A stretch of DNA of 64,000 bases, taken from positions 7,234,501 to 7,298,500 of the forward strand of contig NZ_CP041360.1 of assembly GCF_006965485.1 (NCBI RefSeq). Direction: 5' to 3'. Position numbers and translations under genes: made by a program. Every line of letters starts with the position of its first letter. Position 1 is the stretch's first letter. This DNA comes from Spirosoma sp. KCTC 42546. Its GTDB lineage: Bacteria > Bacteroidota > Bacteroidia > Cytophagales > Spirosomataceae. Below, piece after piece: positions 28,266 through 36,260 of this stretch. Below the pieces are notes generated by a model. The model was not told the origin of the DNA. It did not search any database and saw nothing but the letters and a program-made list of their open reading frames with translations.

Positions 28266-30311
28266 ATGTCTACACGTACTACTTCTCGAGCACTCGGTTG
28301 GTTAATTGGATTGTTGCTGCTTGTCTGCTGGAATTTGAAGGCCGAGGTTAGGCTTAATTTCACTGAGATCGATTCTATTCAGGCTACAAAGTCGTTTCGT
28401 GAACCAAATACGGCTATCGATTCCGCCCCTATCAGCCTGACGGCCACCGCTGGGGTGCCCTTTAAATACCAGTTGCCCGCCCTACTGCCCTATCAAAGTG
28501 CGATTTACTCCTCATCACAGCTACCCGGCAATGGATTGAGCCTATCTTACGTAACCTTACCCCCATCCATCGTGGGTACGCCAAACGCTACAGGTGTGAT
28601 GAACCTGACCGTCAGCGCCAATCTTACTTCGAACGGCCAGCCAGAGTCAGCCTGGGTTCCTATTATTATTACGATCACTGCTCCCACTCCCATCAATCTG
28701 ACGGCTACCGCTGGGGTGCCATTTAGCTATGAGCTTCCCGTCCTACTGCACGACAACAGCACCGGTTATACCTCACCACAGCTACCTGGCAATGGATTGA
28801 GCCTATCTTATGTAACTTACCCCCCATCCATCATGGGTACACCAAACGCCACGGGCGTCATGAGCTTGACTGTCAACGCGCACAATAATGTGAATGGTCA
28901 GGAGGGATCCGCCTGGGTACCCATCACCCTTACAGTTATTGCCCCTACTCCCATCAGCCTGACGGCCACTGCTGGGGTGCCATTTAACTACAAGCTACCC
29001 GTCCTACTGCCCAGTAATAGTGCAGGTTACTCTTCACTACAGCTACCTGGCAATGGATTGAGCCTGTCTTATGTAACTTACCCCCCTTCCATTACCGGCA
29101 CGCCCACCACCACGGGCGTTATGAAGCTGACCGTCAACGCACACAGTAATGTAAATAGTCAGGAGGAATCGGCCTGGGTACCCATCACCATTACGGTCAA
29201 CCCATCTGCGACAAGCTTCGCCATTACCGGCGTCAACCTGATTAGTTGCCAGACCATCTCGGCTACCCAACGACAACTCTCCTTTACCCCCCAATACGTG
29301 GGTACCACAGGACAGCCCATCCTGTTCACCGTCTATCAGCAGCTTCCCTTTACCACCCAACCAGGCCCCTATAGCCTCAATCTCGACACCAGCAATCCGC
29401 TCATTACCCTGATTGCCCAGCAGAACGGGGTTCTAAGCAGCTATAACTATCAGTGGCTGGCTGGCTGCAACACGACTACGCCCAACCGCCCGCCTACCAC
29501 CACGGGTATTCCCCCCCAGACGGCCCAGACAGGGCAAGCTTACCAACTCAGCTTAGCGAACTATGTTACGGATCCTGATGGAAACCCCTTAACCTATATC
29601 GTATCCGGTCTTCCCGCACCCCTGACCCGAACCGGGGTCATTATTAGCGGTACGCCCGCTAGCACGGGCAGTTTTCCGATCAGTGTAACGGCGGTTGATC
29701 CAAGTGGCTTGTTTGTCTCGACTACGTTCCAACTCACCGTGAACGGAACCACCCCACCGACTCAACCTTTTACGTTGGTTGGTGTCACCACGACTGGGTG
29801 TCAGAACCTGGGGGGGAATCAGTGGCAGGTGACGTTTACTCCTCAGTATACAGGACTGACGGGTGAGCAAATCGTGCTGGCCATGACCAATGGAATAATC
29901 ACGACCCAGGCCGGTCCTTATAGACAGACCTTATCGACTGAACAGCCGTTGCTGACGCTGATTGCCCAACAGGGGAATACTACCTCAGCCTATAACTACT
30001 TCTGGCTGGTTGCCTGTACTGGGGGAGCTCGGCAGGCAGCCAGTGAAGTCGGCAATGGCTTACAGGTTAAGGTGTTTGGCAATCCAGTACAGAGTCAGCA
30101 GGTGGACGTAGAAATTAGCGGAGTTATCGGGCGTTGGGTAGAGGTGACGGTGCTGGACATTCAGGGTCGAAGCCATCACCAGCAGCGGCTGGATTGGTCC
30201 ACAGATCGGGAACGGATCAGCCTGCCTTTAAGCCAAGAAGTAGGTACGCACCTGGTCCAGGTACGCACGGAGGGTCAAGTTCATACGGTAAAGTTGATCA
30301 AGAGCCGATAA
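28266..30311 (+). CDS. Secreted repeat protein with Ig-like domains and T9SS C-terminal tail
   Basis: 681 residues with a signal peptide. Three near-identical units of 87-88 residues (about 56-310), each TATAGVPFxYxLPxLL...GLSLSYVT...PPSIxGTP, resemble putative Ig (He_PIG) domains. A pair of homologous ~90-residue modules (FAITGVNLISCQTIS... and FTLVGVTTTGCQNLG...) flank a cadherin/He_PIG-like domain (PPTTTGIPPQTAQTGQAYQL, VTDPDGNPLTY). The last 80 residues (VKVFGNPVQSQQVDVEI ... VRTEGQVHTVKLIKSR) are a type IX secretion sorting domain. It should be exported through the Por/T9SS system to the surface or medium. An adhesin or matrix role is likely but the ligand is unknown. A terminator follows at 30331. 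Confidence 0.88.
   Translation: MSTRTTSRALGWLIGLLLLVCWNLKAEVRLNFTEIDSIQATKSFREPNTAIDSAPISLTATAGVPFKYQLPALLPYQSAIYSSSQLPGNGLSLSYVTLPPSIVGTPNATGVMNLTVSANLTSNGQPESAWVPIIITITAPTPINLTATAGVPFSYELPVLLHDNSTGYTSPQLPGNGLSLSYVTYPPSIMGTPNATGVMSLTVNAHNNVNGQEGSAWVPITLTVIAPTPISLTATAGVPFNYKLPVLLPSNSAGYSSLQLPGNGLSLSYVTYPPSITGTPTTTGVMKLTVNAHSNVNSQEESAWVPITITVNPSATSFAITGVNLISCQTISATQRQLSFTPQYVGTTGQPILFTVYQQLPFTTQPGPYSLNLDTSNPLITLIAQQNGVLSSYNYQWLAGCNTTTPNRPPTTTGIPPQTAQTGQAYQLSLANYVTDPDGNPLTYIVSGLPAPLTRTGVIISGTPASTGSFPISVTAVDPSGLFVSTTFQLTVNGTTPPTQPFTLVGVTTTGCQNLGGNQWQVTFTPQYTGLTGEQIVLAMTNGIITTQAGPYRQTLSTEQPLLTLIAQQGNTTSAYNYFWLVACTGGARQAASEVGNGLQVKVFGNPVQSQQVDVEISGVIGRWVEVTVLDIQGRSHHQQRLDWSTDRERISLPLSQEVGTHLVQVRTEGQVHTVKLIKSR
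28426..29210 (+). repeat. Three tandem 261-264 bp repeats inside the surface protein gene
   Basis: Units begin at about 28426, 28687 and 28951, each opening with CTGACGGC(C/T)AC(C/T)GCTGGGG. Units share long identical blocks such as CTACCTGGCAATGGATTGAG, so DNA identity is high, as expected from recent duplication or ongoing recombination. They encode the three Ig-like modules. Confidence 0.85.
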
Positions 30312-30330
30312 GATTTGTGTAGGAGGGAAC

Positions 30331-30368
30331 AGACCCGCCAGAACAAAATTGGCGGGTCTGCTTTTGTT
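30331..30368 (+). terminator. Rho-independent terminator after the surface protein gene
   Basis: Stem AGACCCGCCA (30331-30340) and TGGCGGGTCT (30350-30359), 9-nt loop, followed by GCTTTTGTTGT. Twenty bases after the stop codon. Confidence 0.85.
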
Positions 30369-30420
30369 GTAAAATCCACCTATCAACCTTCCTGTTTGTA
30401 AGTACAAGGTATTGGTTCTC

Positions 30421-30500
30421 AAACAACGCTCCTTTAGGAGACGAATGAGCGTTTATGTGTTTACTTCAAGAAATGGGTGTTTTTAGAGACAGTTAATCCA
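30421..30500 (+). repeat. Dispersed 70-85 bp element, copy D
   Basis: Left end AACGCTCCTTTAGGAGACGA, right end GGGTGTTTTTAGAGACAG then TTAATCCA, shared with copy C. Within it AACGCTC (30425-30431) and GAGCGTT (30447-30453) also form a perfect 7-bp stem, so it could act as a terminator for minus-strand or plus-strand transcripts. Confidence 0.55.
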
Positions 30501-30526
30501 ACCAAGCGTAAACTATTTCCTGTCAT

Positions 30527-30883
30527 TCATTTATCGCCCGAGATCATCTTTTGCCGATGTAACTCGCCCCATTTGCGTAAGGATTCAATCACGTCATGTA
30601 ATGTTTGGCTATGAGCTGTTAACGTGTACGTCACCTTAGCGGGATAGGTGTCATATAGAGTTCGCTTGACCAACCCGTTCAACTCCAGATCCCGTAATTC
30701 TTTGGAGAGCATTCGATCCGTAATCCCCTGAACCTCTTTGGCGATTTCCCCAAACCGCTTCTCCCCGAAGGTAAGGGCCACAATAATCGGCAACTTCCAC
30801 TTCCCATTTAATACATCCAGGGCATCCCGTATGGGGCGCAAAGTACGGCTACATTCCTCCGGTAATAAGTTTGTTGGCTCCAT
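30527..30883 (-). CDS. HxlR-family transcriptional regulator
   Basis: 118 residues, the normal length for single-domain HxlR winged-helix regulators. Typical features are the early Cys (EECSRTLRPIRDALDVL), WKLPIIVALTFGEKRFGEI (helix-turn-helix entry), GITDRMLSKELRDLELNGLV (recognition helix) and the wing TYPAKVTYTLT. Relatives often sense electrophiles or oxidants through the N-terminal cysteine (family knowledge), and Cys12 or so is in place here. It is divergent from a pirin gene; the shared 165-bp region contains a 32-bp perfect palindrome that is the obvious candidate operator. Confidence 0.93.
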   Translation of the reverse strand: MEPTNLLPEECSRTLRPIRDALDVLNGKWKLPIIVALTFGEKRFGEIAKEVQGITDRMLSKELRDLELNGLVKRTLYDTYPAKVTYTLTAHSQTLHDVIESLRKWGELHRQKMISGDK

Positions 30884-30932
30884 AGACTATCGTTTGTAAT
30901 AAGCAGGTTGTTTTCCTTATTGGGCTTGTTGC

Positions 30933-30964
30933 TATACTTGAGTATAGTACTATACTCAAGTATA
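30933..30964. promoter_or_regulatory. 32-bp perfect palindrome, candidate HxlR operator
   Basis: TATACTTGAGTATAGT (30933-30948) is followed directly by its exact reverse complement (30949-30964). Each half is itself a dyad, TATACTTGAGTATA, so the site offers two adjacent dimer sites. A third partial copy, ACTAAAGTATAG, follows at 30971-30982. HxlR/YodB-type regulators bind TACT-N-AGTA dyads, which these contain. It overlaps the -33 region expected for the pirin promoter. Confidence 0.75.
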
Positions 30965-30968
30965 CTAC

Positions 30969-30999
30969 TTACTAAAGTATAGCAAATGTAGTAAATTTG
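30969..30999 (+). promoter_or_regulatory. Candidate Bacteroidota promoter of the pirin gene
   Basis: TAAATTTG at 30992-30999 matches the TAnnTTTG -7 consensus exactly; TTA at 30969-30971 with a 20-base spacer stands for the weaker -33 TTG. The ATG is about 50 bases downstream. On the minus strand, CAAATGTA at 30983-30990 reads TACATTTG, also an exact -7 match, pointing toward the HxlR gene, so the promoters overlap and both touch the palindrome. Confidence 0.6.
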
Positions 31000-31049
31000 T
31001 AGAAGCAAAGGGAACACAAGCATTGACCCTTCATAAACCAGGTAGTGAT

Positions 31050-31925
31050 ATGAGCATTCAACGAAATCTTGCCAAACTATATACACCCCAAGCCCAGCGG
31101 GGATTTTTAGGAGCGGGCCATCTTGCCAGCCCTCTCATTCAGGTTGCTTTTTCAGAGAGCGATCCGTTTATCGTCTTGATGGATGATCGGCTCGAAAAAC
31201 GGGATGAACAGCCAGTCGGTGGACCACACCCCCACGCCGGTTTTGAAACGGTTTCCCTATTGCTGGAAGGCGAGATGGGCGATGAGGCTTACCGCATGAG
31301 TGGGGGCGATTTACAACTAATGACGGCCGGGAGTGGCGTGATTCATACCGAAACCATCGAGCGTGAAGCCAATATGCGTCTCTTGCAATTATGGTTGACG
31401 CTGCCCAAGAAAGACCGCTGGGCTACACCACGGGTGCAGGACATTCCCTTAAACCATGTGCCCAGAGTTACCAATGAGTCGGTGGATATCAAAGTCTACA
31501 GCGGCTCTTTGGCGGGTGTAACCTCGCCCGTTCAGAATTATACGCCCCTGATTCTGGCCGATATATGGTTGGCACCCCATGCATCTACCGTACAATATAT
31601 TCCTGCGCCTTACACCGCCTTTTTGTATGCGATTGAGGGTAGTGTGGAAGTTGGCGACGCGAAGAAACAGTTAATGCAGGATCAAGTGGGCTGGCTTGAC
31701 CGATTCGCGGATGATGACGTCCTGAGTGAACTTAGATTAACGGCTGGTGAAACGGGAGGTCGCGTCATTCTTTATGCCGGCGAACGGCAGGGGGACGAAA
31801 TTGTATCCCATGGACCCTTCATTGGCGATACGCAAGAGGACATTCGTCGGCTTTACCAGGATTATAGACAGGGTAAGCTGAACCATATTGCCACCCTTCC
31901 CCAAGGGCAACATATTCACTACTAA
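31050..31925 (+). CDS. Pirin family protein (YhhW-like)
   Basis: 291 residues from the ATG at 31050; the in-frame start at 31023 would add nine residues without family resemblance. The N-terminal cupin has the metal motifs GPHPHAGFETV and GSGVIHTETIE (His, His, His, Glu). The C-terminal cupin ends in a pirin_C domain (YAGERQGDEIVSHGPFIG). Members of the YhhW/quercetinase type cleave flavonols or act as redox-responsive proteins. Being divergent from an HxlR regulator with a shared palindromic operator suggests that it is induced by the signal the regulator senses. A strong terminator follows. Confidence 0.92.
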   Translation: MSIQRNLAKLYTPQAQRGFLGAGHLASPLIQVAFSESDPFIVLMDDRLEKRDEQPVGGPHPHAGFETVSLLLEGEMGDEAYRMSGGDLQLMTAGSGVIHTETIEREANMRLLQLWLTLPKKDRWATPRVQDIPLNHVPRVTNESVDIKVYSGSLAGVTSPVQNYTPLILADIWLAPHASTVQYIPAPYTAFLYAIEGSVEVGDAKKQLMQDQVGWLDRFADDDVLSELRLTAGETGGRVILYAGERQGDEIVSHGPFIGDTQEDIRRLYQDYRQGKLNHIATLPQGQHIHY

Positions 31926-31958
31926 TCAGCTATTTGCTAATTGAAAGGCCTAGTTCAT

Positions 31959-32005
31959 AGGGATTATAATCAGAAATGACCGTTTCTGATTATAATCCCT
32001 GTTTT
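31959..32005 (+). terminator. Terminator after the pirin gene
   Basis: Perfect 18-nt arms AGGGATTATAATCAGAAA (31959-31976) and TTTCTGATTATAATCCCT (31983-32000), loop of 6, followed by GTTTTATAAT. Confidence 0.85.
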
Positions 32006-32103
32006 ATAATTTCGCATTAAACGCTCTTTATTGAGTTGCTGTAGCTAGTATCACAACGGCGTAAGATACCGAAGCGGGAACACAGGATTAAAGCGTATTC
32101 TCA

Positions 32104-32168
32104 TCCTACCCTCCTACTTGAGACGATAGAATCTTCATACAGGAAGCGGGCGTTTTGAGAAACAGCTA
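32104..32168 (+). repeat. Dispersed 70-85 bp element, copy B
   Basis: Bases 32108-32137 are identical to 28081-28110 of copy A; the right end is GGGCGTTTTGAGAAACAG. About ten bases of the middle are deleted relative to copy A. A weaker left end (AAACGCTCTTTATTGAG) occurs at 32019-32035, just upstream. Confidence 0.65.
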
Positions 32169-32365
32169 TACACCATATTTCTGACCCTCGTTACGTCTAA
32201 AGTCCATGAGGGTTATTCCATCATAACGATACACTCCGAAAAAAATATCCAGCCAAAATACGTCCATTATTAGCTTCTAAAATCCCAAAAAGTTAGTGAT
32301 TGCGTTATTTCAATTACAGTTACCACGAACCCCGCTATTGCTTATACATTGATTGTGCACTGATT

Positions 32366-32548
32366 TTATCGAGTAAAAAATACAGCATAATAATATACTT
32401 CGCCATCAGGGTCAGTGTATTTTGTTCCACCTTTTGGGAGGCTGTTCTGTATGATCAGGCTCTTACCGATAGAATCAGTATACTCGTATGTAGGGTCAAT
32501 CCATCTGGAAGTGGATGCGTCTTTGGTTTCGGACTTAATACTATTTTT
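32366..32548 (-). pseudogene. Remnant of an unidentified protein-coding gene
   Basis: An open minus-strand frame of about 60 codons without a start codon: it begins right after an in-frame TAA and ends at TAA (32366-32368). The translation has normal protein composition, for example SRWIDPTYEYTDSIGKSL and GGTKYTDPDGEVYYYAVFF, unlike random AT-rich DNA, while no plus-strand frame here looks protein-like. Probably the middle of a decayed gene; the family is not recognised. Confidence 0.5.
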
Positions 32549-32625
32549 TTACCTCCTGTTTGGTTTTATCTATAGTAGATGAACCTGTTTAAACTTTATT
32601 TTTTATATCTCCAATGCGCTTTAGT

Positions 32626-32728
32626 TTAACCGCAGAGAGCGCTGAGACAAAGTCGCAAAGAACGCTGAGTTTGCTGACTGAATTTCTTTGCGCTCTTTGC
32701 GCTTTGCCTTAGCGTTCTTTGCGGTTAA
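32626..32728. repeat. CACAGAGG-type inverted repeat, diverged copy 3
   Basis: TTAACCGCAGAGAGCGCTGAG (left, read in part) pairs with CTTAGCGTTCTTTGCGGTTAA (right). The core words resemble copies 1 and 2 with CGCAAAG replacing CACAGAG. It is bracketed by a further inverted pair, CTGTTTAAACTT (32585-32596) and AAGTTTAAACAG (about 32734-32745). Confidence 0.65.
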
Positions 32729-32798
32729 TTTGAAAAGTTTAAACAGCTTCAAAAAAACAACCGTTAAGAATAAAGCATCTATGTAGTTCATAATTTAC

Positions 32799-33365
32799 TT
32801 AGCAACCGCCTTGGCGAGGGGCACGTTTATAAATTAGTTTACTGGCTCGTTCTACATAGTCGCCCGATAGTATTGGATATGAATACTTGGGCGCGTGCGA
32901 TACATTATGGCTTCTTATAATTAGTTTGTCGTTAACGTTCAGGGTATGCAATTGCTGAAATTCATTGTTAACGTTCAATAAATTCCTGTCAGATTTCTCC
33001 GAGCCAAAACTAAGAATATAATCGTCGCCATTAATCCTGACCATCACTCCAAAACCTAATCGTGAGCCTGGCGGAAGAGAAAGAGAGGTTACAACAGCCT
33101 CCATATTGGTAAAAGCACTTATATGTTTCCTTACTTTAGCTTCACCGGCATACACTTTTTTACCTTCGGGAGACGCTTCCCATTTTTTGTACCTTATACC
33201 ATCAGGGGTAGCCTCCCATTTTTTTAATGCAGCTTTCTTTTCAGCAGCAGAGAATGGCGTTGAGGTTGACTTTTTCGAAGCTTCATTTTTAATTTCACGA
33301 TTAGCTAATACTAGTCCGCTTACCACAACCAGCGGTAAGATCAGCGCATACATAATTTTTTTCAT
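32799..33365 (-). CDS. Conserved-looking secreted or membrane-anchored protein of unknown function
   Basis: 188 residues from the ATG at 33365, which gives an N-terminal hydrophobic segment (MKKIMYALILPLVVVSGLVLA). The frame is open upstream to 33470 but the extra 35 residues lack signal features. After a Ser/Lys-rich linker come two copies of a short motif, KKWEATPDG and KKWEASPEG, separated by three residues, then a region with strand-like pattern (GSRLGFGVMVRINGDDYILSFG, KLIIRSHNVSHAPKYSYPIL). It ends in Cys (PRQGGC). No known family was recognised. The gene stands alone in a repeat-rich stretch. Confidence 0.65.
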   Translation of the reverse strand: MKKIMYALILPLVVVSGLVLANREIKNEASKKSTSTPFSAAEKKAALKKWEATPDGIRYKKWEASPEGKKVYAGEAKVRKHISAFTNMEAVVTSLSLPPGSRLGFGVMVRINGDDYILSFGSEKSDRNLLNVNNEFQQLHTLNVNDKLIIRSHNVSHAPKYSYPILSGDYVERASKLIYKRAPRQGGC

Positions 33366-33845
33366 GTTTTTTGCAGGTTTAATTAAAATAAGTCTATATC
33401 CTGATAAATCAGATCCGGTTAAGGCATTCTTTTTATTTTCAAGGATTTCAACCACTGCGATGGTCCGCAAAGCTAAAAGTTCGTATTCTGTCGCCTGTTA
33501 ATGGCCTGTAAAAGAATGTTAACGAAACGTAAAAACTTCTCTTACAGACTGCTATGGATTTTGGCCTCTAAGTAGTTGGATATACTGTACACTAATGTTG
33601 CCTATACAGCTGTCTTACAAAACGCTCCCATATGAGATGAAAATAACGTTGATACATCCGGCTTCATCTATCCATGTTCGGAACTCGATGAGATAGTAGT
33701 TTTCTAAAAAAAACGATCCTGCATGACAACTGTCCGTGTCTGCGTCTTAAATAGGGCGTTTACTTCGGAGTTCTGATAAAAACCCTTTTTTGCAGGTTTT
33801 ACGTAAACTACGAAACGGTAGATTGACTGGGTTCATCCTACTTAC
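33366..33845. other. Gap with an interrupted copy of the dispersed element
   Basis: About 480 bases without a credible gene. AAACGCTCCCATATGAGATGA at 33619-33639 matches the left end of the 70-85 bp element and GTGTCTGCGTC...GGGCGTTTACTTC at 33736-33767 its right end, with about 95 bases between them, so the copy appears split. Confidence 0.45.
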
Positions 33846-34583
33846 TTATATGCTGGCGAAGTAATCCATTAGTCTGTGCCACCACAACCACTGACCCGCT
33901 ACGTTCATTGTTAGGTGCAAAAGCAGAAAGAGCCCTAAAGCCAACGGGTACGATGGCTGTAGCCGACCCATTCGTCGATCGTCAAGCAGTAGCAGCAGTA
34001 ATACCACTTCAATGGCGACGAAACTACCATTCAATGTTTTAGCGAAACTGTCAAACCAAGGAATGAAAAATAATAAGCGGGTAATAGCGGGCGGCAGAAT
34101 GATGAGTACAGTGCAAACCATATAGCGGGCATGGAGGGCTAATCGTTGCCCATTTCCTAAGCTCAACCCCAGAAACAAGGAAAATAGGACCAGGGAGGAA
34201 GCGTCGATGAACGAAAGCTGATAAACCGCTCCGGGCGGGTACTCATCGGCTGCCCTGAGCATCAGGTGCATCATCTTGACTCCTCCAATCAGCAGGGCAG
34301 GCACTAGCACAATCGTGCCGATCCAACCTAGTTTTCGATGCAAGGCCAATTGCCCACGTCGATACAAAATAGGTTGTAGAATGAGTAACCCCATCCATAA
34401 TCCTGCGGAGGCTCCATGCAGATGATGGTATAGGTCAGTCTGCATGAGATGGGAAAAATAAGACCGGGAAAATCCCAGCCAGGTTATGATAACGGCCACC
34501 CCAAAATACCAGGGTGCATTGGGATATAGCAGAGCCTGTTTAACTGGAGTTGACTTGACGTGGTCTTGGTTAGGCTCTTTCAA
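33846..34583 (-). CDS. Predicted polytopic membrane protein, possible b-type haem binder
   Basis: 245 residues with about seven hydrophobic segments (near 25-42, 60-77, 88-106, 122-145, 150-172, 183-200, 212-232). Histidines sit at helix ends: DLYHHLHGASAGLWM, LALHRKLGWIG and LALHARYMV, a pattern like haem-binding or DUF2306/cytochrome b561-like integral membrane proteins. No confident family name. The gene is isolated, with no same-strand neighbour within 480 bases downstream or within 9 kb of obviously related function. Confidence 0.65.
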   Translation of the reverse strand: MKEPNQDHVKSTPVKQALLYPNAPWYFGVAVIITWLGFSRSYFSHLMQTDLYHHLHGASAGLWMGLLILQPILYRRGQLALHRKLGWIGTIVLVPALLIGGVKMMHLMLRAADEYPPGAVYQLSFIDASSLVLFSLFLGLSLGNGQRLALHARYMVCTVLIILPPAITRLLFFIPWFDSFAKTLNGSFVAIEVVLLLLLLDDRRMGRLQPSYPLALGLFLLLHLTMNVAGQWLWWHRLMDYFASI

Positions 34584-35030
34584 TTGAAGTAACTATCTAT
34601 CGTGAGGCTTTTCTTAGAGTAAGATAGCCATTAAATCATTCTAAACTAGAGAGCATGAGTTGCCTGTGTAAAATTTGCGCTATTGGCATAAGCCGTATCC
34701 ATAAAACTTGGCTTGATGGATCAATACCAGACCACATAGAAATAGATTATTAACGTATACACTGCCCTGCCTGTAAAAATGGGTCTGCTTTTCCTCAGCA
34801 TGTTGTTTTGTACGTTGGAAAGTAAACGATGAAAACTGTCAGCTCAAAAGACGGCTGCGCACCCCGTTCTCGCTAAACATTTGTTTAGTGATCCACAGCT
34901 AAAGGCAAGCGGTTAAGAGCTGGCTTGCTCCTACTGTAACTATATGCCCTTTCAACTACAACATTGCGACTTTTGGCTACATCCGTTTTTGTAGTACGGC
35001 AGAACTTTGCATCAACAAAAAACGCAAATC
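34584..35030. other. Divergent intergenic region
   Basis: About 450 bases between the membrane protein and the SDR gene. One dyad stands out, CTAAACA/TGTTTAG at 34874-34889. GAACTTTG at 35002-35009 is one base off the TAnnTTTG element, but no TTG lies at the right distance. No coding potential seen. Confidence 0.35.
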
Positions 35031-35819
35031 ATGAACTTAACAAATAACACAATCTTGATTACAGGCGGAACGGGTGGGTTCGGAGTTGAATTTGCCTCAA
35101 AACTAATGGCACTAGGCAATACCGTCATTATCACCGGACGAAACGCTCAAAAACTACAGGAAGTAGCCCAAAAACTGCCTGGGGTACATACCATACAGAG
35201 CGATGTGAGTTTAGTAGAAGACATTAGTACCCTGTATAACCGAGTGACCAGGAAATTTCCGGACCTCAATATCATTATCAACAATGCGGGCGAAATGCGA
35301 AAAATCAGCTTACACCATCAGCATGCCCTTACGGACATCACCCGAGAAATTGACATTAATCTAATGGGGCCTATCCGGATGGTGCAACAGTTCCTGCCGC
35401 ATCTCAAAACAAAAAAAACGGCTGCTATCCTCAATGTTACGTCGGGCATTGCGCTGATGCCTTTTCCAATATCCCCCATTTATAGTGCAAGCAAGTCGGG
35501 GCTTCGGGCGTATACACAAGCGTTACGGGTGCAACTAAAAAATACCAACATCAAGGTTATTGAGCTTGTCGCTCCCGGTTCGTCCACCGCCCTGAACGAC
35601 AAATTTCGAAACGAAGACGGCTTTAGTGAGAGTGCCTTGATGGCTCCTGAAAAAATAGTCGATGCCGCCATCAAGGGAATGCAACATGATAAGAATGAGA
35701 TTTATCCTGGTCTTGCCAAATTAATGCGGGTGCTGAGCCGGGTGGCTCCCAACTTTATCATTTCGCAATCGGCTAAAATGGGCGCATCATTTATGTATGG
35801 TAAGCAGGAACACGAATAA
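35031..35819 (+). CDS. Short-chain dehydrogenase/reductase (DltE-like)
   Basis: 262 residues from the ATG at 35031, which sits just before the Rossmann motif. Cofactor motif TGGTGGFG (TGxxxGxG), the NNAG motif (IIINNAGEMRK), catalytic Ser in LNVTSGIALMP and the YxxxK pair in YSASKSGLRAY are all present, so it should be an active NAD(P)-dependent oxidoreductase in the cytoplasm. The C-terminal part (IYPGLAKLMRVLSRVAPNFI) resembles DltE-type SDRs. It is followed by a DoxX-like membrane protein and an AraC regulator on the same strand, likely one operon. Confidence 0.93.
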   Translation: MNLTNNTILITGGTGGFGVEFASKLMALGNTVIITGRNAQKLQEVAQKLPGVHTIQSDVSLVEDISTLYNRVTRKFPDLNIIINNAGEMRKISLHHQHALTDITREIDINLMGPIRMVQQFLPHLKTKKTAAILNVTSGIALMPFPISPIYSASKSGLRAYTQALRVQLKNTNIKVIELVAPGSSTALNDKFRNEDGFSESALMAPEKIVDAAIKGMQHDKNEIYPGLAKLMRVLSRVAPNFIISQSAKMGASFMYGKQEHE

Positions 35820-35911
35820 TAGGAACAATTCACGGCTTATCGTACGCATCCCGCTATTGGATCAGACCCTGAAATTCAAACGAGTTCATCCAGTAAACCA
35901 CAACAAAACTT

Positions 35912-36256
35912 ATGAAAATCATTAGTATCCTACTCCTGTTCATTTCATCGTTTTTAAGCATTAAGCATGGTTGGGATGCTTTTCAACCCGCTACTGCCGA
36001 ACAAACAAAAATGATGGCAGACATAGGTATCACCGAGACCGTGAAACCGTTCTTTGGCGTATTTTCAATCATCATTGGGTTGATGATTTTGTTTCCCCAG
36101 ACATTTTTTATCGGAAACCTACTCAATGCAATCACCATTCTATTGATCATGGCTTTATCCTTACGAGCAGGAACGGTCAGTACGGCTTTACTGGAAATTC
36201 CTTTTCTTGCCTTGCCGTTACTCCTGATTTGGTTAACGTATCCCTTCAAGAATTAA
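35912..36256 (+). CDS. Small DoxX-like membrane protein
   Basis: 114 residues, almost wholly hydrophobic with four predicted transmembrane segments (about 2-18, 48-66, 68-84, 92-110). The conserved-looking SIKHGWDAF near the first helix is reminiscent of the DoxX-like family, which often accompanies reductases. No catalytic motif. It starts 92 bases after the SDR gene and ends 4 bases before the AraC gene, so it is part of that operon. Confidence 0.75.
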   Translation: MKIISILLLFISSFLSIKHGWDAFQPATAEQTKMMADIGITETVKPFFGVFSIIIGLMILFPQTFFIGNLLNAITILLIMALSLRAGTVSTALLEIPFLALPLLLIWLTYPFKN

Positions 36257-36260
36257 CCGT

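Noticed and set aside
28426..29210. Repeat array that might be read as CRISPR
   Set aside because: The 261-264 bp units are fully coding and in frame within one surface protein gene; there are no short direct repeats with spacers and no cas genes.
32300..32575. 91-codon plus-strand open frame
   Set aside because: Composition is that of random AT-rich DNA, and the minus strand of the same bases shows a protein-like remnant.
22352..33770. Integron attC-like sites (inverted AAC/GTT ends about 70 bp apart beside genes)
   Set aside because: The ends do not fit the RYYYAAC and GTTRRRY core consensus, genes lie in both orientations and are not one per site, and no integrase is visible. Treated as a dispersed repeat instead.
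34874..34889. CTAAACA/TGTTTAG dyad as an operator for the SDR operon
   Set aside because: Only 7-bp arms in an AT-rich gap, about 140 bases from the start, with no second copy; not enough to support a regulatory call.
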